Of a stretch of 64,000 nt of DNA, positions 1 through 12,420 are shown piece by piece; the first letter of the stretch is position 1, and every line of letters begins with the position of its first letter. The DNA is taken from assembly GCF_963576615.1 (NCBI RefSeq), contig NC_088708.1, positions 52,439,196 to 52,503,195 of the forward strand, in the 5' to 3' direction. A model generated the notes under the pieces. The model saw nothing but the letters and a program-made list of their open reading frames with translations, was not told the origin of the DNA and did no database searches. The DNA comes from Watersipora subatra (taxonomy: Eukaryota > Bryozoa > Gymnolaemata > Cheilostomatida > Watersiporidae). The position numbers were made by a program, and so were the translations under genes.

Positions 1-2720
1 AATGTATGCAAAGCTATTAACATAATCTATTGTGTTTCAAAACTTGTTAGATTGTTCTAACAAAGCATCGGTGACAAATGCACCAATGCTTTGGATCTAT
101 CGTATCAGTTATTCTTGAATAGAGCTAGTTTTTTAGTAGCAAATTGCGCTTATTCACATGACATAACTGGAACCTTAGAGAGAAATATTCAGATGAGGCT
201 ACTCCGAGACTGACACACAGTCGATAACAAAAACTTACACATTTCACCGAATGTTGAAGAAGGTGCCTCTCCATGGGTCAAAAATGTATTTTGTACGAGG
301 TGACATTTTTTATAAGAAATAACTGCTGGTGATTCTATACAGCTATAATTAAAGTGCCAATAGAGATCGCTCACAGCTATGAAGTAGATTGTTATAACCT
401 TACCTCAGCAAACTATGAGGTAGATGGAATAAATAATCTCAAACAATTCAATCGCTCCTGCATGTCAGAATTACGATTCGTCTTTGTTCATTTAAAGCAA
501 TATCTATGGTTTGTCAATATTCCATCAAAAACATTTGATACTTTTACCAATGTTTTTGAACAAAACCGTTTTTGTTTCCATAAAATGCCAAAAATCGCTG
601 TCATTCAGAATAGGTATTAGTATAAAATGTAATAAAAATTTGGATTGGAGTTAGAGCATTACAGCTGTCATTGCTCTGTACTTCACACTTCTCAATCCTC
701 TGTGGCATTTGGGAAAGGACTCACAAGAGCTATCTAATCTCTTGTTATCTAAACATGAGCCTTCTTGGAAAATGATTTTATTCGGATTATGTGACAGCGC
801 CTAACAGATGGTTGTTAACTTGTTGTTATTAATGGTTGTTATTAACGGTTGTTGTTAACGGTCAAAACTGCATCTATTTGATATGATAATTACGCCAAAA
901 TTGAAGGTATAAAAAAAAACACTTCCAATCACATCCCATGTTGTATGGCTATCAATGGTACATATCTATATATGCACACTGTCTGCTAGTTAGTCTGTTA
1001 GTTCCGTTATTATGTTAGTCTTTCTATGAAGGGTAGATAATCAAATAAAACAATCCATTGGTGAGGAGAAGAGAACTTCGCCTGGAAACAAATTCTTCAA
1101 TTGATTTCTCATAGTGAAGACATCACGTAAACGGTAATTTAAATGTTTGGTACATGATATTCTCATAGCGAAGACATCACGTAAACAGGAATTTAAATGT
1201 TTGGTACATTATTACCTATAAAAAGATCAATTTGACTTGCTCTAGACACCATAACTTGGATAGAGCCTTGATAAATGGATTTGAGAGGAGTTTGTGTTAG
1301 TCAAAAAGTAAAACCAAATTAAACATTTTGGAACCCTTGGAAGAAGAAAGCTTCACTTTTTCAGCAATTTATTTAAAGGAAAAGTAGGGGTCATCAGCAG
1401 GATTTCCCTATGGAGTTCATGGCTCATCGTCATTGTCATTTGCTATCACACAGCGTGAGCTCCTTCGTGTTGATTAACTGTATCAAATTTCTGATAACAT
1501 AAAATCATGATGGTATATTAGTATATCGTAGCAAGGATTACACAAAAAATAATGTGTGTGAGAGGACGAGAAATTTGTCAAGTAAAATACTGTAGGCTCC
1601 ATTGCAGGTGTGCTGTTTATATGAATCATTCTAACATTAAATTTATCATATATGTAAGTAACGTTATTTAGAAAAAAGATGCTTTTAAAGAAAAAAAAGC
1701 AACGCTGTTCAGTTTTCAATGTGTCAAAAAGACAGTCTATACATTTTGCGAGAATGATTCAAATGACAGATTTTTTATTAAAGCTTCAGAGTTGTGTCCT
1801 CTTGGAAGGATTTCAAAACTAGTATGTGTGAACTAACGGTCTTGCTGTTAATTCATATATGATATGCTCATTATATTTAGTAGTCTACAATTACTAAATA
1901 TCTGAAACCACCTTCCATTGGGCTCAATTTGTGATTCGCCGCAATAGCTAAAATGATGTATAGCTATCGCAGTATTTCTATACATGAATAAATTTGGCAT
2001 CGCTTAAAACTGATCAATTGATAGTTTTTAACTAATAATTTTTTACGTATAATTTGAATAAACATTTTAGTTTTCCTAGTTTTAGCCAATTTAAAAAAGT
2101 AAAAATATATTTCAAGTTTTTGTTATAAAAGCTTTTATGCACATTTACATCTGTAAAGTTGTCTAGTTAACAGCATTTGAACATACATGTATGTTGCAAC
2201 AAACCAAGTCAAAAAGGACAGATTTAAATCTAGTTTTAGCAAGAATCGGAAGCTAGACAAGTTTTATAAAGATAACAAAAACAAGTCGTACATCTTTGAA
2301 AGCTAGCTTGCATATAACTCACATCTAGCATTTGATTTTTAGCTGTTTTGCTTTTTTTCATGATGTCTTAGCCACTAATAATTGCTTTGTGTTTTTTTAA
2401 ACTAATATTGTTTCAAATATCACTGGTAAGTATCTTAAATAGTATTCACGAAATAAGTGAGATAAAACAATGGCGTCATTTTCTTATCTCACCATTTGAA
2501 TGATGACATCAGGCACTGACGGCACTGACCTTTGTCTGTACCATTGCTTGTTACTAAGCCATCGAGTTAAAATAGGATGCATTCTAAATTTTATGAAATC
2601 AAAATTAAAAGTAAGCTAATAACACTACTTGTTCCGCTGTGTTGTGAACAAGAATTTTTGCCACCAATCTACAGATAAGCATCGTATGAATAAATTGTCA
2701 ATTGTTGGCTCGGCTGTTGC
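1..2720. other. Intergenic, no recognisable gene
   Basis: The open frames here are short and show no domain I recognise. Two small tandem structures are visible: a run of related GTTGTTATTAACG-like words near 809-862, and a 54-bp direct duplication at 1107-1214 listed separately. Nothing else can be supported. Confidence 0.5.
1107..1214. repeat. 54-bp tandem duplication (2 copies)
   Basis: Two adjacent copies start with TCTCATAG at 1107 and 1161 and both end near GTTTGGTACAT. They differ at only a few bases, so the duplication looks fairly recent. Confidence 0.85.
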
Positions 2721-2786
2721 GCTAACATACCATAGTGCAGGTAGAGTTTCCCAGCTAACATACTATAGTGCAGGTAGAGTTTCCCA
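2721..2786. repeat. 33-bp tandem duplication (2 copies)
   Basis: Copies start with GCTAACATAC at 2721 and 2754 and end in GAGTTTCCCA, with about one mismatch. It lies 38 bp left of the fold-back element at 2825. Confidence 0.85.
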
Positions 2787-2824
2787 TAACAATCTGAAGT
2801 TTGTGTTTAGCCAAAGTTGTGTTA

Positions 2825-3549
2825 AGGTCCGGCCACACGTAACGAATTATTCGTTCAATCTGACCGAATCCACGAATTTCACAGAATTCACAGATCTATT
2901 CTGCCGAATATCATAGATTCGTCTGAGCTGTGCATGCACACCGAATTCATTACCGAAACGCGTTTAATTGGCTAACCAATTTTTTTAGCGAGCACGATTC
3001 TATTAGCTTTGACAAGTGATATAGTCCAAGACACGTACGACGACCCACAATAAAAGTTTCACCGCGATATGACTTGATACATACGACGCAACTGCCTATA
3101 TGCGCTATTGTTGGTTCTCTCTCGTTGGTTCACCATGACAGGAACTTCTCATCGTGTATCCAGAATTTTTTTTAGATATTTTAGAAGTTATGAATTATTT
3201 CTTTTTCAATAATAATAATTTCTTTTTATGCAGCAAAAGCTCCGTCACAAAAACAGTCGCTATCTCTAGCGCATATAGGCAGTTGCATCGTATGTATCAA
3301 GTCATATCACGGTGATACTTTTATTGTGTGTCGTCGTACGTGTCTTGGACTATATCACTTGTCAAAGCTAATAGAATCGTGCTCGCTAAAAAAATTGGTT
3401 AGCCAATTAAACGCGTTTCGGTAACGAATTCGGTGTGCATGCACAGCTCAGACGAATCTATGATATTCGGCAGAATAGATCTGTGAATTCTGTGAAATTC
3501 GTGGATTCGGTCAGATTGAACGAATAATTCGTTACGTGTGGCCGGACCT
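2825..3549. mobile_element. Long fold-back MITE with TTA target duplication (PIF/Harbinger-like)
   Basis: The 725-bp element is almost entirely an inverted repeat. The left arm begins AGGTCCGGCCACACGTAACG at 2825, and the right arm ends with its complement at 3549. The arms are roughly 290 bp, near-identical, and separated by about 150 bp of AT-rich sequence. A 3-bp direct repeat TTA flanks both ends (2822-2824 and 3550-3552). A 3-bp TTA/TAA duplication is typical of PIF/Harbinger elements, so a non-autonomous member is the likeliest class, but no transposase is present to confirm it. Short open frames inside are mirror images of each other and are not genes. Confidence 0.8.
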
Positions 3550-3552
3550 TTA

Positions 3553-4110
3553 CACACAACGACAGATGTTTGTATGTTCAAGTGTTGCATAACCAGTGAC
3601 TCTAGCTGTTTAATATTAGTCTTATTATTCTGATGCTGCCGAGTACAATCAGCAGCAAACATGGTGGCTTTGTTTAGTATCGCATCAAAGGCTGCCTCAG
3701 GTAATTAGCTGATCATCATTAATTAGTCTAGCTCTTGTCTTCCTCAGATATTCACCTAATCTAGACATACATGTACAGTAGGGTAATGGTTAGCATGAAA
3801 ATGATGCTGTGGCAGGCCATATATTAGCCTAGGCTAATTATGACGGCTGCTTTGAAATACAATGTGTACTCAGTCAACTCGAGACCTGTTATAGAATGAT
3901 CAGCCATAAAAAGTTATTGGTTTATTAGCATGAGGTATGCGTTGCTTTTGTATCCCACTCAATATTGCGTATTTACATCCTTAACAACTGTTGGCTGGCA
4001 AGCAAAACTAAACAAATATGCGTGCGCTTAAGCGCCAAGCTGGTCCATTTCGGAAATACAGTAACCGTCACACATGTCGTACACGCCAATAGAGTTTAAA
4101 GGTCTTGTAG
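3553..4110. other. Upstream region of the desaturase gene
   Basis: No gene is visible. CTTGTAG directly precedes the ATG at 4111, so a spliced 5' leader ending at 4110 is possible. The same TAG is an in-frame stop, which makes the ATG the first usable start. Confidence 0.4.
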
Positions 4111-5433
4111 ATGGATCTGAACACATTTTACAAGTCAACAGATAAAGCTCTCAAGTGTACAGATGATTCAACCATTTCTAGTCAGCGTGAAGAAGACGAA
4201 GGCAGCAAGCCAAAGGTGAATCAGGAAAAAGAGTTGATCGGAATCGACGGTTACTGGTATGACGTTACTAACTTCATTCCGTACCATCCAGGTGGAGACG
4301 TGATCAGGGAGTTTGTAGGAAAAGATGCTTCAGCAGTATTTCATGCCTTCCACAAACAAACAGTGTTGAAACATCGTAAGCCGTATGGAACTATAGAAGT
4401 AGCTAAGCAAGATCATAGTAAAATCGGTCAGGCGTTCACAGATCTGCGTATATTCTTTGAAAAAGAAGGCTATTTTGAAACTGACCACTTTTGGTATGCT
4501 AAAAAATTTTTCATAACATTTGTTCTCTTTGTTATATGCCTGTATTGTTCAATCGTGCATGCTGATTCCAACGTTCGATATGTTGGAGCATTTGCTCTGG
4601 CAGCTTTCTGGCAGCAATGCGGATTCTTCATGCATGACTTTGAGCATGACCAACTCACGCACAACCGACACGTAGACAAATGGTTTGGTTCCTTTTTTGG
4701 AACAGTCTGCTTTGGTATCAGTGGAGGCTGGTGGAGAAAAGAACATTTTATTCACCATGCGCTGACTATCTGTGTAAGTCCATCTAAGAAGTTTGCTGAC
4801 CCTCAGATGCATGAGCCAGTTATTTGGGCACAACATGAAAAACTTTGGCCTTTTTATCAATCTAGACTTGCTTACTGCTGCATTAAGATACAACATTTCA
4901 CATTCATTCCGCTATGTGTAATCGCAGGCCGCCTTGCTATCATAGTAGCATCACTTGCAAGGGAACGCGACCTTATCGAGTTTACTGCATTTCTACTTCA
5001 CTGCACATGGGTGACTCTCTTACTATCTAACTTTCCATCTGCTAAAGATATGGCCATTTTTTACGCAATCGCTGCGATAATTCAAGGGGTGTTGCACATT
5101 CAACTTTTGATTAGCCACTATGCCAAGGATTATCATGATCTTGAAGATGTTGGAATGAATCTCAACTGGTATCAAATGCAAGTTGAAAGCAATATTGACA
5201 TCATCACACCACTCTGGCTTGACTGGTTCCATGGTGGACTCAACTTCCATTTAGTTCATCATTTGTATCCTCGAATGCCTCGACATAATTTTCGAAAAGC
5301 AACTGAGTATGTAAAGCAAGTATGTGATGAACACGGACTAATCTATGACCACTGTGGGTGGTTTGAGGCTGTCACACGCACTCTTCATCAGCTGAAACAT
5401 TCGAGTGAACACTTTTCGCTCGATCCTCGATAG
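4111..5433 (+). CDS. Cytochrome b5-fused front-end fatty-acyl/sphingolipid desaturase
   Basis: A single exon encodes 440 aa, the usual length for front-end desaturases. These are membrane di-iron enzymes of the endoplasmic reticulum that insert a double bond between an existing one and the carboxyl end of a lipid acyl or long-chain base. A cytochrome b5 domain (about residues 40-100) carries the heme motif HPGGD at 59-63 and a second heme-histidine region, FHAFH, at 77-81. Three histidine boxes follow: HDFEH at 175-179, HFIHH at 212-216 and HLVHH at 380-384. Hydrophobic segments lie near 132-172 and 262-335. The third box usually starts with Gln in this family; here it is His, which still fits the H/QxxHH pattern. 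The context WFHGG-LNFHLVHH-LYPRMPRHN resembles Delta-8 sphingolipid desaturases of fungal type, but substrate and regiochemistry cannot be read from sequence. AATAAA lies at 5646, 213 bp after the stop. Confidence 0.93.
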   Translation: MDLNTFYKSTDKALKCTDDSTISSQREEDEGSKPKVNQEKELIGIDGYWYDVTNFIPYHPGGDVIREFVGKDASAVFHAFHKQTVLKHRKPYGTIEVAKQDHSKIGQAFTDLRIFFEKEGYFETDHFWYAKKFFITFVLFVICLYCSIVHADSNVRYVGAFALAAFWQQCGFFMHDFEHDQLTHNRHVDKWFGSFFGTVCFGISGGWWRKEHFIHHALTICVSPSKKFADPQMHEPVIWAQHEKLWPFYQSRLAYCCIKIQHFTFIPLCVIAGRLAIIVASLARERDLIEFTAFLLHCTWVTLLLSNFPSAKDMAIFYAIAAIIQGVLHIQLLISHYAKDYHDLEDVGMNLNWYQMQVESNIDIITPLWLDWFHGGLNFHLVHHLYPRMPRHNFRKATEYVKQVCDEHGLIYDHCGWFEAVTRTLHQLKHSSEHFSLDPR

Positions 5434-8400
5434 TATCCCTTCATTTCAATTATGTTTGCAACTTTTCAATGCATTCTCGCTCTTCCTTGCTCAAAGTTTA
5501 GCGATAGCTGATAGTTTTTTTTCATATGTTTTCTATACAATACAATTTTCCCAAGAAGTCTGGTCAGGTGCATTTTAGCAACGCGTTTTGCTATCAATTA
5601 TAATGTCAACACCTAAATCGAAATTTTTTATATCTTTGTTTACTTAATAAACAATATGGCTGCTTGTGGATAAGGGATAGGTTGGTATGGTGAGTCTGAC
5701 ATGCAAATAACGCTGCAAAGTGCAGTTGATAACAAATTGGGTCATTGATGCTAAACTGTACAATAGCCGCTAGGTGTGTAACATCACGATTACAATATTG
5801 TGTAACCGGCTCAGATAAGGACATTTGTCACTCTTCTTGTTTAACTGCAGTTGATTCTTTAGAGATTGCAACCAATTTTTCCTGAATTGGTAGAACCCAC
5901 CCGCAAGAGGCTAAATGTAGCTTTTAAGCACTATAGCACATATCCAAATAAGAATTTGAATAACTACAAAGTTTTCCCCCAGAGGAATAAACCTAAAGGC
6001 TAGTTTGATAACTTCAGTGTGACAACGAAGTTCTACTGCGAAGGTTTCTAAAGTAAAATATTGATCAATCTTTTGTCACACGCTCTAGCGTTCTGTTGAC
6101 ATATGAGTATTAACTTGCTTTTGTATGATTAGTAAAAGTGGTCTCCCACATTCTTATTAGAAATGGCACATGTGTAGCTAACCTCTATGGCGATTATAAG
6201 AAACTCTTCCTTCAAACCTGTCTATTTTCAATTTGAAATGTAATAGGTTGTTGATCGTTGGTCTGTTGCAATTTCTGGTTTATAATAGAACACTGGCAAT
6301 AAAAATGATTTAATTTCAGTAAGAGAAGTTATAGCAGTTATAGTTATACATTTGGGTTAAGAATCAATGGAATTATGGGCATCATATTGAGTGGGTAGCT
6401 GATAAGAATTTAACACCCACTGAAGGTGTGCACAAAATCATAAGTTATGCATAACTTTCCTTCTATGAGGAGGGAACATTTATCCTAGATGCTCATCGTG
6501 GCATGACACTGGCCGAGGATTTACCTAGTAGTTTTCCATATCCAAGGTTAGAGTAACATATCATTTCACATAGTGACCAAGCACTGACATGTAGATTTGG
6601 CAGAAATAAAATGATCATAATTATATATGTTTCTTAGAAGATGCTTGCCCAAAAGAAGTTGCTAATTTTTTGCAGCATTGATTACTCTAATGTTGTGACA
6701 TGAATTTGTTAAAACATTTTAGCAAATTAAAAGGTTTGGTATCATCTTTTGTTGCTGAGCAGTTTGTTATTTTTACATTTGCTAAGTCTGACAAACAAGC
6801 TGACTTCTACACTAGTTTTGCTTTTCAAAGGTACGAACCAAATCTGATAAACTCCTTTCTGGTTGACTTTTCAGTTTAAATTGCTACAGTGGTCCGCGGT
6901 TTAATAGCTTATTTTTGCAAAATATTCACTGTACCCAAGTTTTTGGATTTACCAAAATCATCAAGTTCTGAAAATTAAATAAGAAATTCGTAACAACCAA
7001 TTCATCTGTTGAGAGTTAACTGCACGTTATATTTGGTCTATAGCTGAAAACTGGATAGAAAATATTTGCTAGTTAAATCCTGATTCTAGATTATATTTTC
7101 CTTTTTTGTTCAAAATGTTGATAATCTGGTATGTTGTGTTATCTGTTATATTTATATTTATGACATGATATAACCTTGTTTGCAGTTACATCTATTTTGT
7201 TCAACTAGAGCTGGGCTACCTAGTTCAACGCCTATAAGCAACTATTATAGTCACAAACAAGTTCACTACAGGTTTGATTCAATTATTATTGAATATTCTT
7301 ATCGCCAAACGGCTTTCTAGGGTAGACACAGTTTTTCCAACATCTTTCACAACTTAGGTAACTGTTGCGCCGATAAGTATCTTATACTTGACACTGTTGT
7401 TGATCACTGATGTGTTTTTGCTATGAAGCATGTTACTGATTATATGTGTTGATATGTTGTTTAGAATCTCATATATTAGCATTTGCACAACTGCCTGATG
7501 AAAGATACGATTTTATGAAAAGCTCTATAATCTCAATTTAGTTCTTACACAAAACTCAAAGACAAACACCAAATCAAAAGTAGCGCAAACTGCATTTCTT
7601 GTAATCACCAACAATAACCCCCCCCCCTCCCCCGCTGATTGACATAGTTATTATAGTGTGGCCATTTCTATTCATCACTCTTTTAGTTTTTTTGTACTTG
7701 GTTTTTGACTGAGGCAGAAAGCACCGGGTATCGGTGAACGATGGCTGTTCCACATTGGCAAAGGCAAAAAGTAAGTAAATCACACTTCTCCAATCTTTTG
7801 TGTAAACAATTGAATCACAGAGTTTTCCAGAGATGCGACTGAAAGTAACATCTCCGCAACACCGTTCCCCAATTGATGCACATCACCTCAATGAAATGTT
7901 GTGTGCTAGTGCAATAAGAAGACAAGTTGACATGCACTATTGAGCATTGACTATAAGGCATCCTTTAGAAAAAATGCATGCACTAGTCCTGATATTAAAA
8001 TAGCATCAGTAGTGAGTTTACATCTAAATTAGTTGCCCTTTTCTTTAAAGCATAGTAGAAACTTGGCTTATCTTTAGGGTCTTCTTGAAGTGCTTTCAAA
8101 CTAGTGAGAATGACTTTATAGCCCGTTAAAGCATCGATATGCTGCTGTTATGGTTGTGGAAGTGAATCAAAACTGGCCCACTATAAAACATTAGTTAATA
8201 AGAATAATACCCTGAAGTATACAGATATGTTATCAGTGCAATTTTTAGAACTAGTGGTGTCTAGTTATCCATACAACATGAGGTTTTAATACTCAATGTT
8301 ATCAAGAATTGCTTCAGCAATTTCGTTTTTTGGATAATAAAATAAGCTCGACTTCAGTAATAACGATATGGTCTTGATATTAATATTGTACCTGTACTTT

Positions 8401-11400
8401 GTACAAACTGTTCTGTCATCAATGCTGCTGCTAGCTGAACAGACAATATATCACTTCTAACTGGTAGACTACATCTCCAAATAGCAAGTTGAGACAATGC
8501 ATACAACGCATATATATATTTCATTCTACAAGTTATAAATTTGCAGTTGAATTATTTTTAACGCAGTTGCAGTAAAAAAAAACAATGTTAAAAATTCGAC
8601 TGAAGCTACATGCTATCCTCTATGCAGGCTAGTTAGGATTCTATAAGCCATCTCAAAGCTGAATAAACTACATATTCAATGCACTGTTTATCAATTCATA
8701 TTAAACAGATTCCTTGAATGAACCAAAGAACGTCAATTTGGTCAAACACAATTGGCTGACGATTACTCAGTTATTCAAAACAAAACTCCAATACCCAATG
8801 CGTAAGTGAATCTTGATTTCATTTCAGATTGTTATAGTTTCACATTGAAACAACCTTGGCACAAAACCTTTCTCAAGTGTTTTGATTTGTTTAGGTGTAA
8901 CAAGCTGTTAGATTCTGCTCCTCAAAAATAGCTGATGTTGTTATAATCAGTTACAGGTTCTGATATACGACTTGATACCCAACAATAGATCATAGTCTAA
9001 AGTGTGATGTAATGTCACTATGTGATATAATGGCAGAATGCCCTCTCATCACATAAAAGAATGAAAAAAAGACGCCCCTTGCAGTCCATCATTTTATTAC
9101 AAGTCAAAATGATTTGTAACATTGCAAAGTGCGTGGTGGAGAAGCCGGTTTAAATTTGGTTATAAAGCATTTAGGAGTGTACACTTGCTTAACTCTATTG
9201 TTTTACACTGAATTCTAAAGTTCTTTGAGATGGATTTTTTGATGTTCAGCTATGTGATAGAACAGTTCCAGGTTTTTCAAGGTTACTAAACCGGCCAACA
9301 ATTGCCGCATGATTAAAATATTACAAATATGGATAAATCGAACTACCCATCAAGAAAATTTTCAGGAATTCAGTACAAGTTTATAATTCCTAAAGGTTTA
9401 TGATATAAAAGTGACTGCTTTGGAATGGCTACCCTAATGTATAAATAATAATTTGTATATATTATATACAATGATATATTGTTGACATTGAGTGTTCTCT
9501 CTGCAGTGATGATATGTAGATTGTGTTTTGCGATCAGCATTTGAATGTGATGGACATTCTTTCATTAAGACTCTACGATGCAATGAATATATCAGACATT
9601 CTTATATCCAATCTTCTGTCAAAAGACTCCCCTATATTATTAGATTACCAACTATTGAAACGCTTTTGTTTGAGTCACGATATAATTACTGATTTCAGCT
9701 CTCATTTTTGGTTTTGCCATTTCACGAAAAACATAATTATGTCAATGATTACTAATTCTAATACAAAGTTTTACATTCATGCAGACAAGTATCAATATCA
9801 CAACTTACTGAATTTGGCACATACAGTAACACATTGACTTTTGATCACCACTACATACAAATTTTTCAGCGTGTGAGGTAAAGTTTTAGCAAATATTTCC
9901 AACATATGACACTGAATGTTCTTCATGCATTACAGGTTTTTTAAGTAAAAGTAAAAAGCGTAAAAAAATTCAAAAATATATAAAACATAAAATAATAAAA
10001 AGAAAAATAAATCAAGTACATATACAATATATTTAGTGTAATTTAGAGAAAGTTACGACACATATTTCTATCGTTCACTTTTCCACTGAACTTGTGTTTA
10101 AGTTAAAGTACAAAGAAATGGTTCTTTTTACTGCTTTATTAATTTAGTTTTTAAATATAATTTAGGTTTTCACAATTAATTTTTTAAATTTTACATAATA
10201 CATTTGTTCTAATACTATGTGTAGTTAATTGAAATATTGATCGCTGTTTTTTGGTCTCTTGAACAAATTAAATAAAACGCAACATAATTCGTATAAGAAT
10301 ATTTTCTTTCATATGATGGGTTCGAAGGATATATTTAAGTGAATCAACTTAGTTTTCTGAGGTCGAACTAAGCCAGGATTGGCAATAGAGAACTATAGCT
10401 CTAGTGAACTATGGCTATAGTTACCTATGGCTATAGTTTTAGTTAAAACTGATAACATTTTTATCAATTAGTGGCAATAGTTATAATTATACATTTACTC
10501 CTGTAAGTTATAGCCAGTGGAAATGTGACTCTTCTGCCCACTTGTGTTATAACCCCTTTCTCTTCAGACCTGCTCACTGTGTCACCATTATTTTCACTGA
10601 TCAATAGAAAGCTGTGGCTGCATAGGCACATGCTTCTGACTGTATTGACACTTACTCCATCATCTCAGTGTTTGTATACAGCTCTTTTTGCATTCTCCGT
10701 GTCTTATTAGCCAAATCAATATTAAATACGAAAGTCCGATCAAGATTCTGACAAATAAACTATGATCTTTAAAAAGTTGCATCATATATGTTAGCAACCA
10801 CCTGATTGTACATGTCAGAACAGGTCCTGGTAATGGTCCTATCCATCAATAATCGCTAAAAGCACACCAGATTCAGATATTTTGTATTGAATGTTTCATT
10901 GTTTCTTTTCTTACAAAAGATAAAATACCGTATATTTATTAGTATGTACAGTATTTAATTTTATGATGCTATTTAAAATTTATGAAACTCATAAACTTAT
11001 TTATGAAAAAGAAATAATTTTTATCGTTGTAAATGAGAATTTTACACATATTATTTACATCCTTTTTAAAACAAAAAAATTGTTCACCTAATCTATCAGC
11101 AAAAGTTTTCAGGCGTGAATAAAAGTCATTTACTATGATTACAATTCAGTAAATGTTCATATGTTCGTGGTAGAAATTTTTACTTTATCGTGTTTGCATG
11201 TGTGGTAGGCTAAGACACTATTTGCATGCTAAATGGTAGATTTATAAAAGTTATCTGAAGCTTAAAATTTATATAAGAAGAGATCCAGACAACTAACTTC
11301 AATATACATGATACTGATACCAAGATCAGTTGTATCTTTAATATAGATTAGAGTATATATTATCAACTTGAATATAGATTAAATTATCTATAATACATTG

Positions 11401-12288
11401 GTCTATCGGAGATGTCAGGACTCGCCCTATAAACATGCCACTAGGAACTAATGTGGTAACAACTATATTCTAATATGACAACAAAAAGCTTGATTTCTTG
11501 GAAATGAGGTGCTTGTAAAATGTGTTCAGAATGACAACAAAGCTTGGAATATTTCAAAAGATTGTGTAATTTTTTAGTCTCCCCAGACTACAATACTAGG
11601 TAAGACAATTCGGTAGTGCTTCATCTGCACTCAAAATAGTGCGGGTAAAGCACTACACATGGAATGGCTTTCAAAAATGGAAAAAACTATTCCATCTAAA
11701 ACATTTTAATGTCAAAACGCACAATTTACAAGTAACTAGCAATTGTCTTACATAAGACACAAAATAATTTTTACTACAAATAGCTACTAGCTTTGACTAT
11801 TCGCGTATTTTATACATATTGGCTCTCCTAGTTATGCTTCCTCAAACATTAACAACAGAAAATCCTGAATGTTTTGTTTTAAATAAACATCAAAAACAAT
11901 TAGTAAACCAGCGGTCACAGAAGGCCTTACTCCGCCTTAGGAACTGCAGTATTGTGTCTGAAACTGGCATAATCAATAAAACATGCACTCAGAAGCCGAG
12001 TACAATGTTGAGTGAAGAATTAGGATTATGGTGTAACCAGCCGGTTATTCGCTTATGTTTATTATAACAATGTTACAGATAATGGTGCCTATACAGTTTT
12101 TCAGTCTGGTAATTTTTGAAAGACCAGAAGGCGTTGGAAATGTGCGATACATCGACAAAATTCAAAATTAGATGTTACAGGCCAGTTTAATATTTCCTTG
12201 TTATACAGACTAGTGTGCTGGCAATTTCGTGAGAGAGCATCATGTGTAATAATTATGTGCATAATTATTCTTAGCTATGTAAATAAAG
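5434..12288. other. Long intergenic stretch, no recognisable gene
   Basis: It begins with the 3' UTR of the desaturase (AATAAA at 5646). Beyond that the sequence is AT-rich, with a poly-C run near 7618-7634. Open frames are below about 105 codons and have no motif I recognise. Intron-rich exons of an unfamiliar gene could be missed here by eye. Confidence 0.4.
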
Positions 12289-12420
12289 GTGATCGAGTGG
12301 CGCAAAATATATGGCGTTGGCTTGAAGTCCAAATATTTAGTTAGGTTTAGTTCCGTGCTGTGCATTTAGCGTGGCTTCGGATGGACTGACACGGCTCTTA
12401 TTATAGTAAACTCATCATAG
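12289..12420 (+). repeat. Possible degenerate tRNA-derived SINE head
   Basis: GATCGAGTGGCGCAAAA resembles a pol III A box. Some 40 bp later GGTTTAGTTCC resembles a B box (consensus GGTTCGANTCC). The spacing suits a tRNA-like promoter, but the folded stems are poor, so this is not a functional tRNA gene. No target duplication was found. Confidence 0.35.

Noticed and set aside
2629-3662. 95- and 87-codon frames on opposite strands
   Set aside because: Parts of both come from the two arms of the same palindromic element and are mirror translations.
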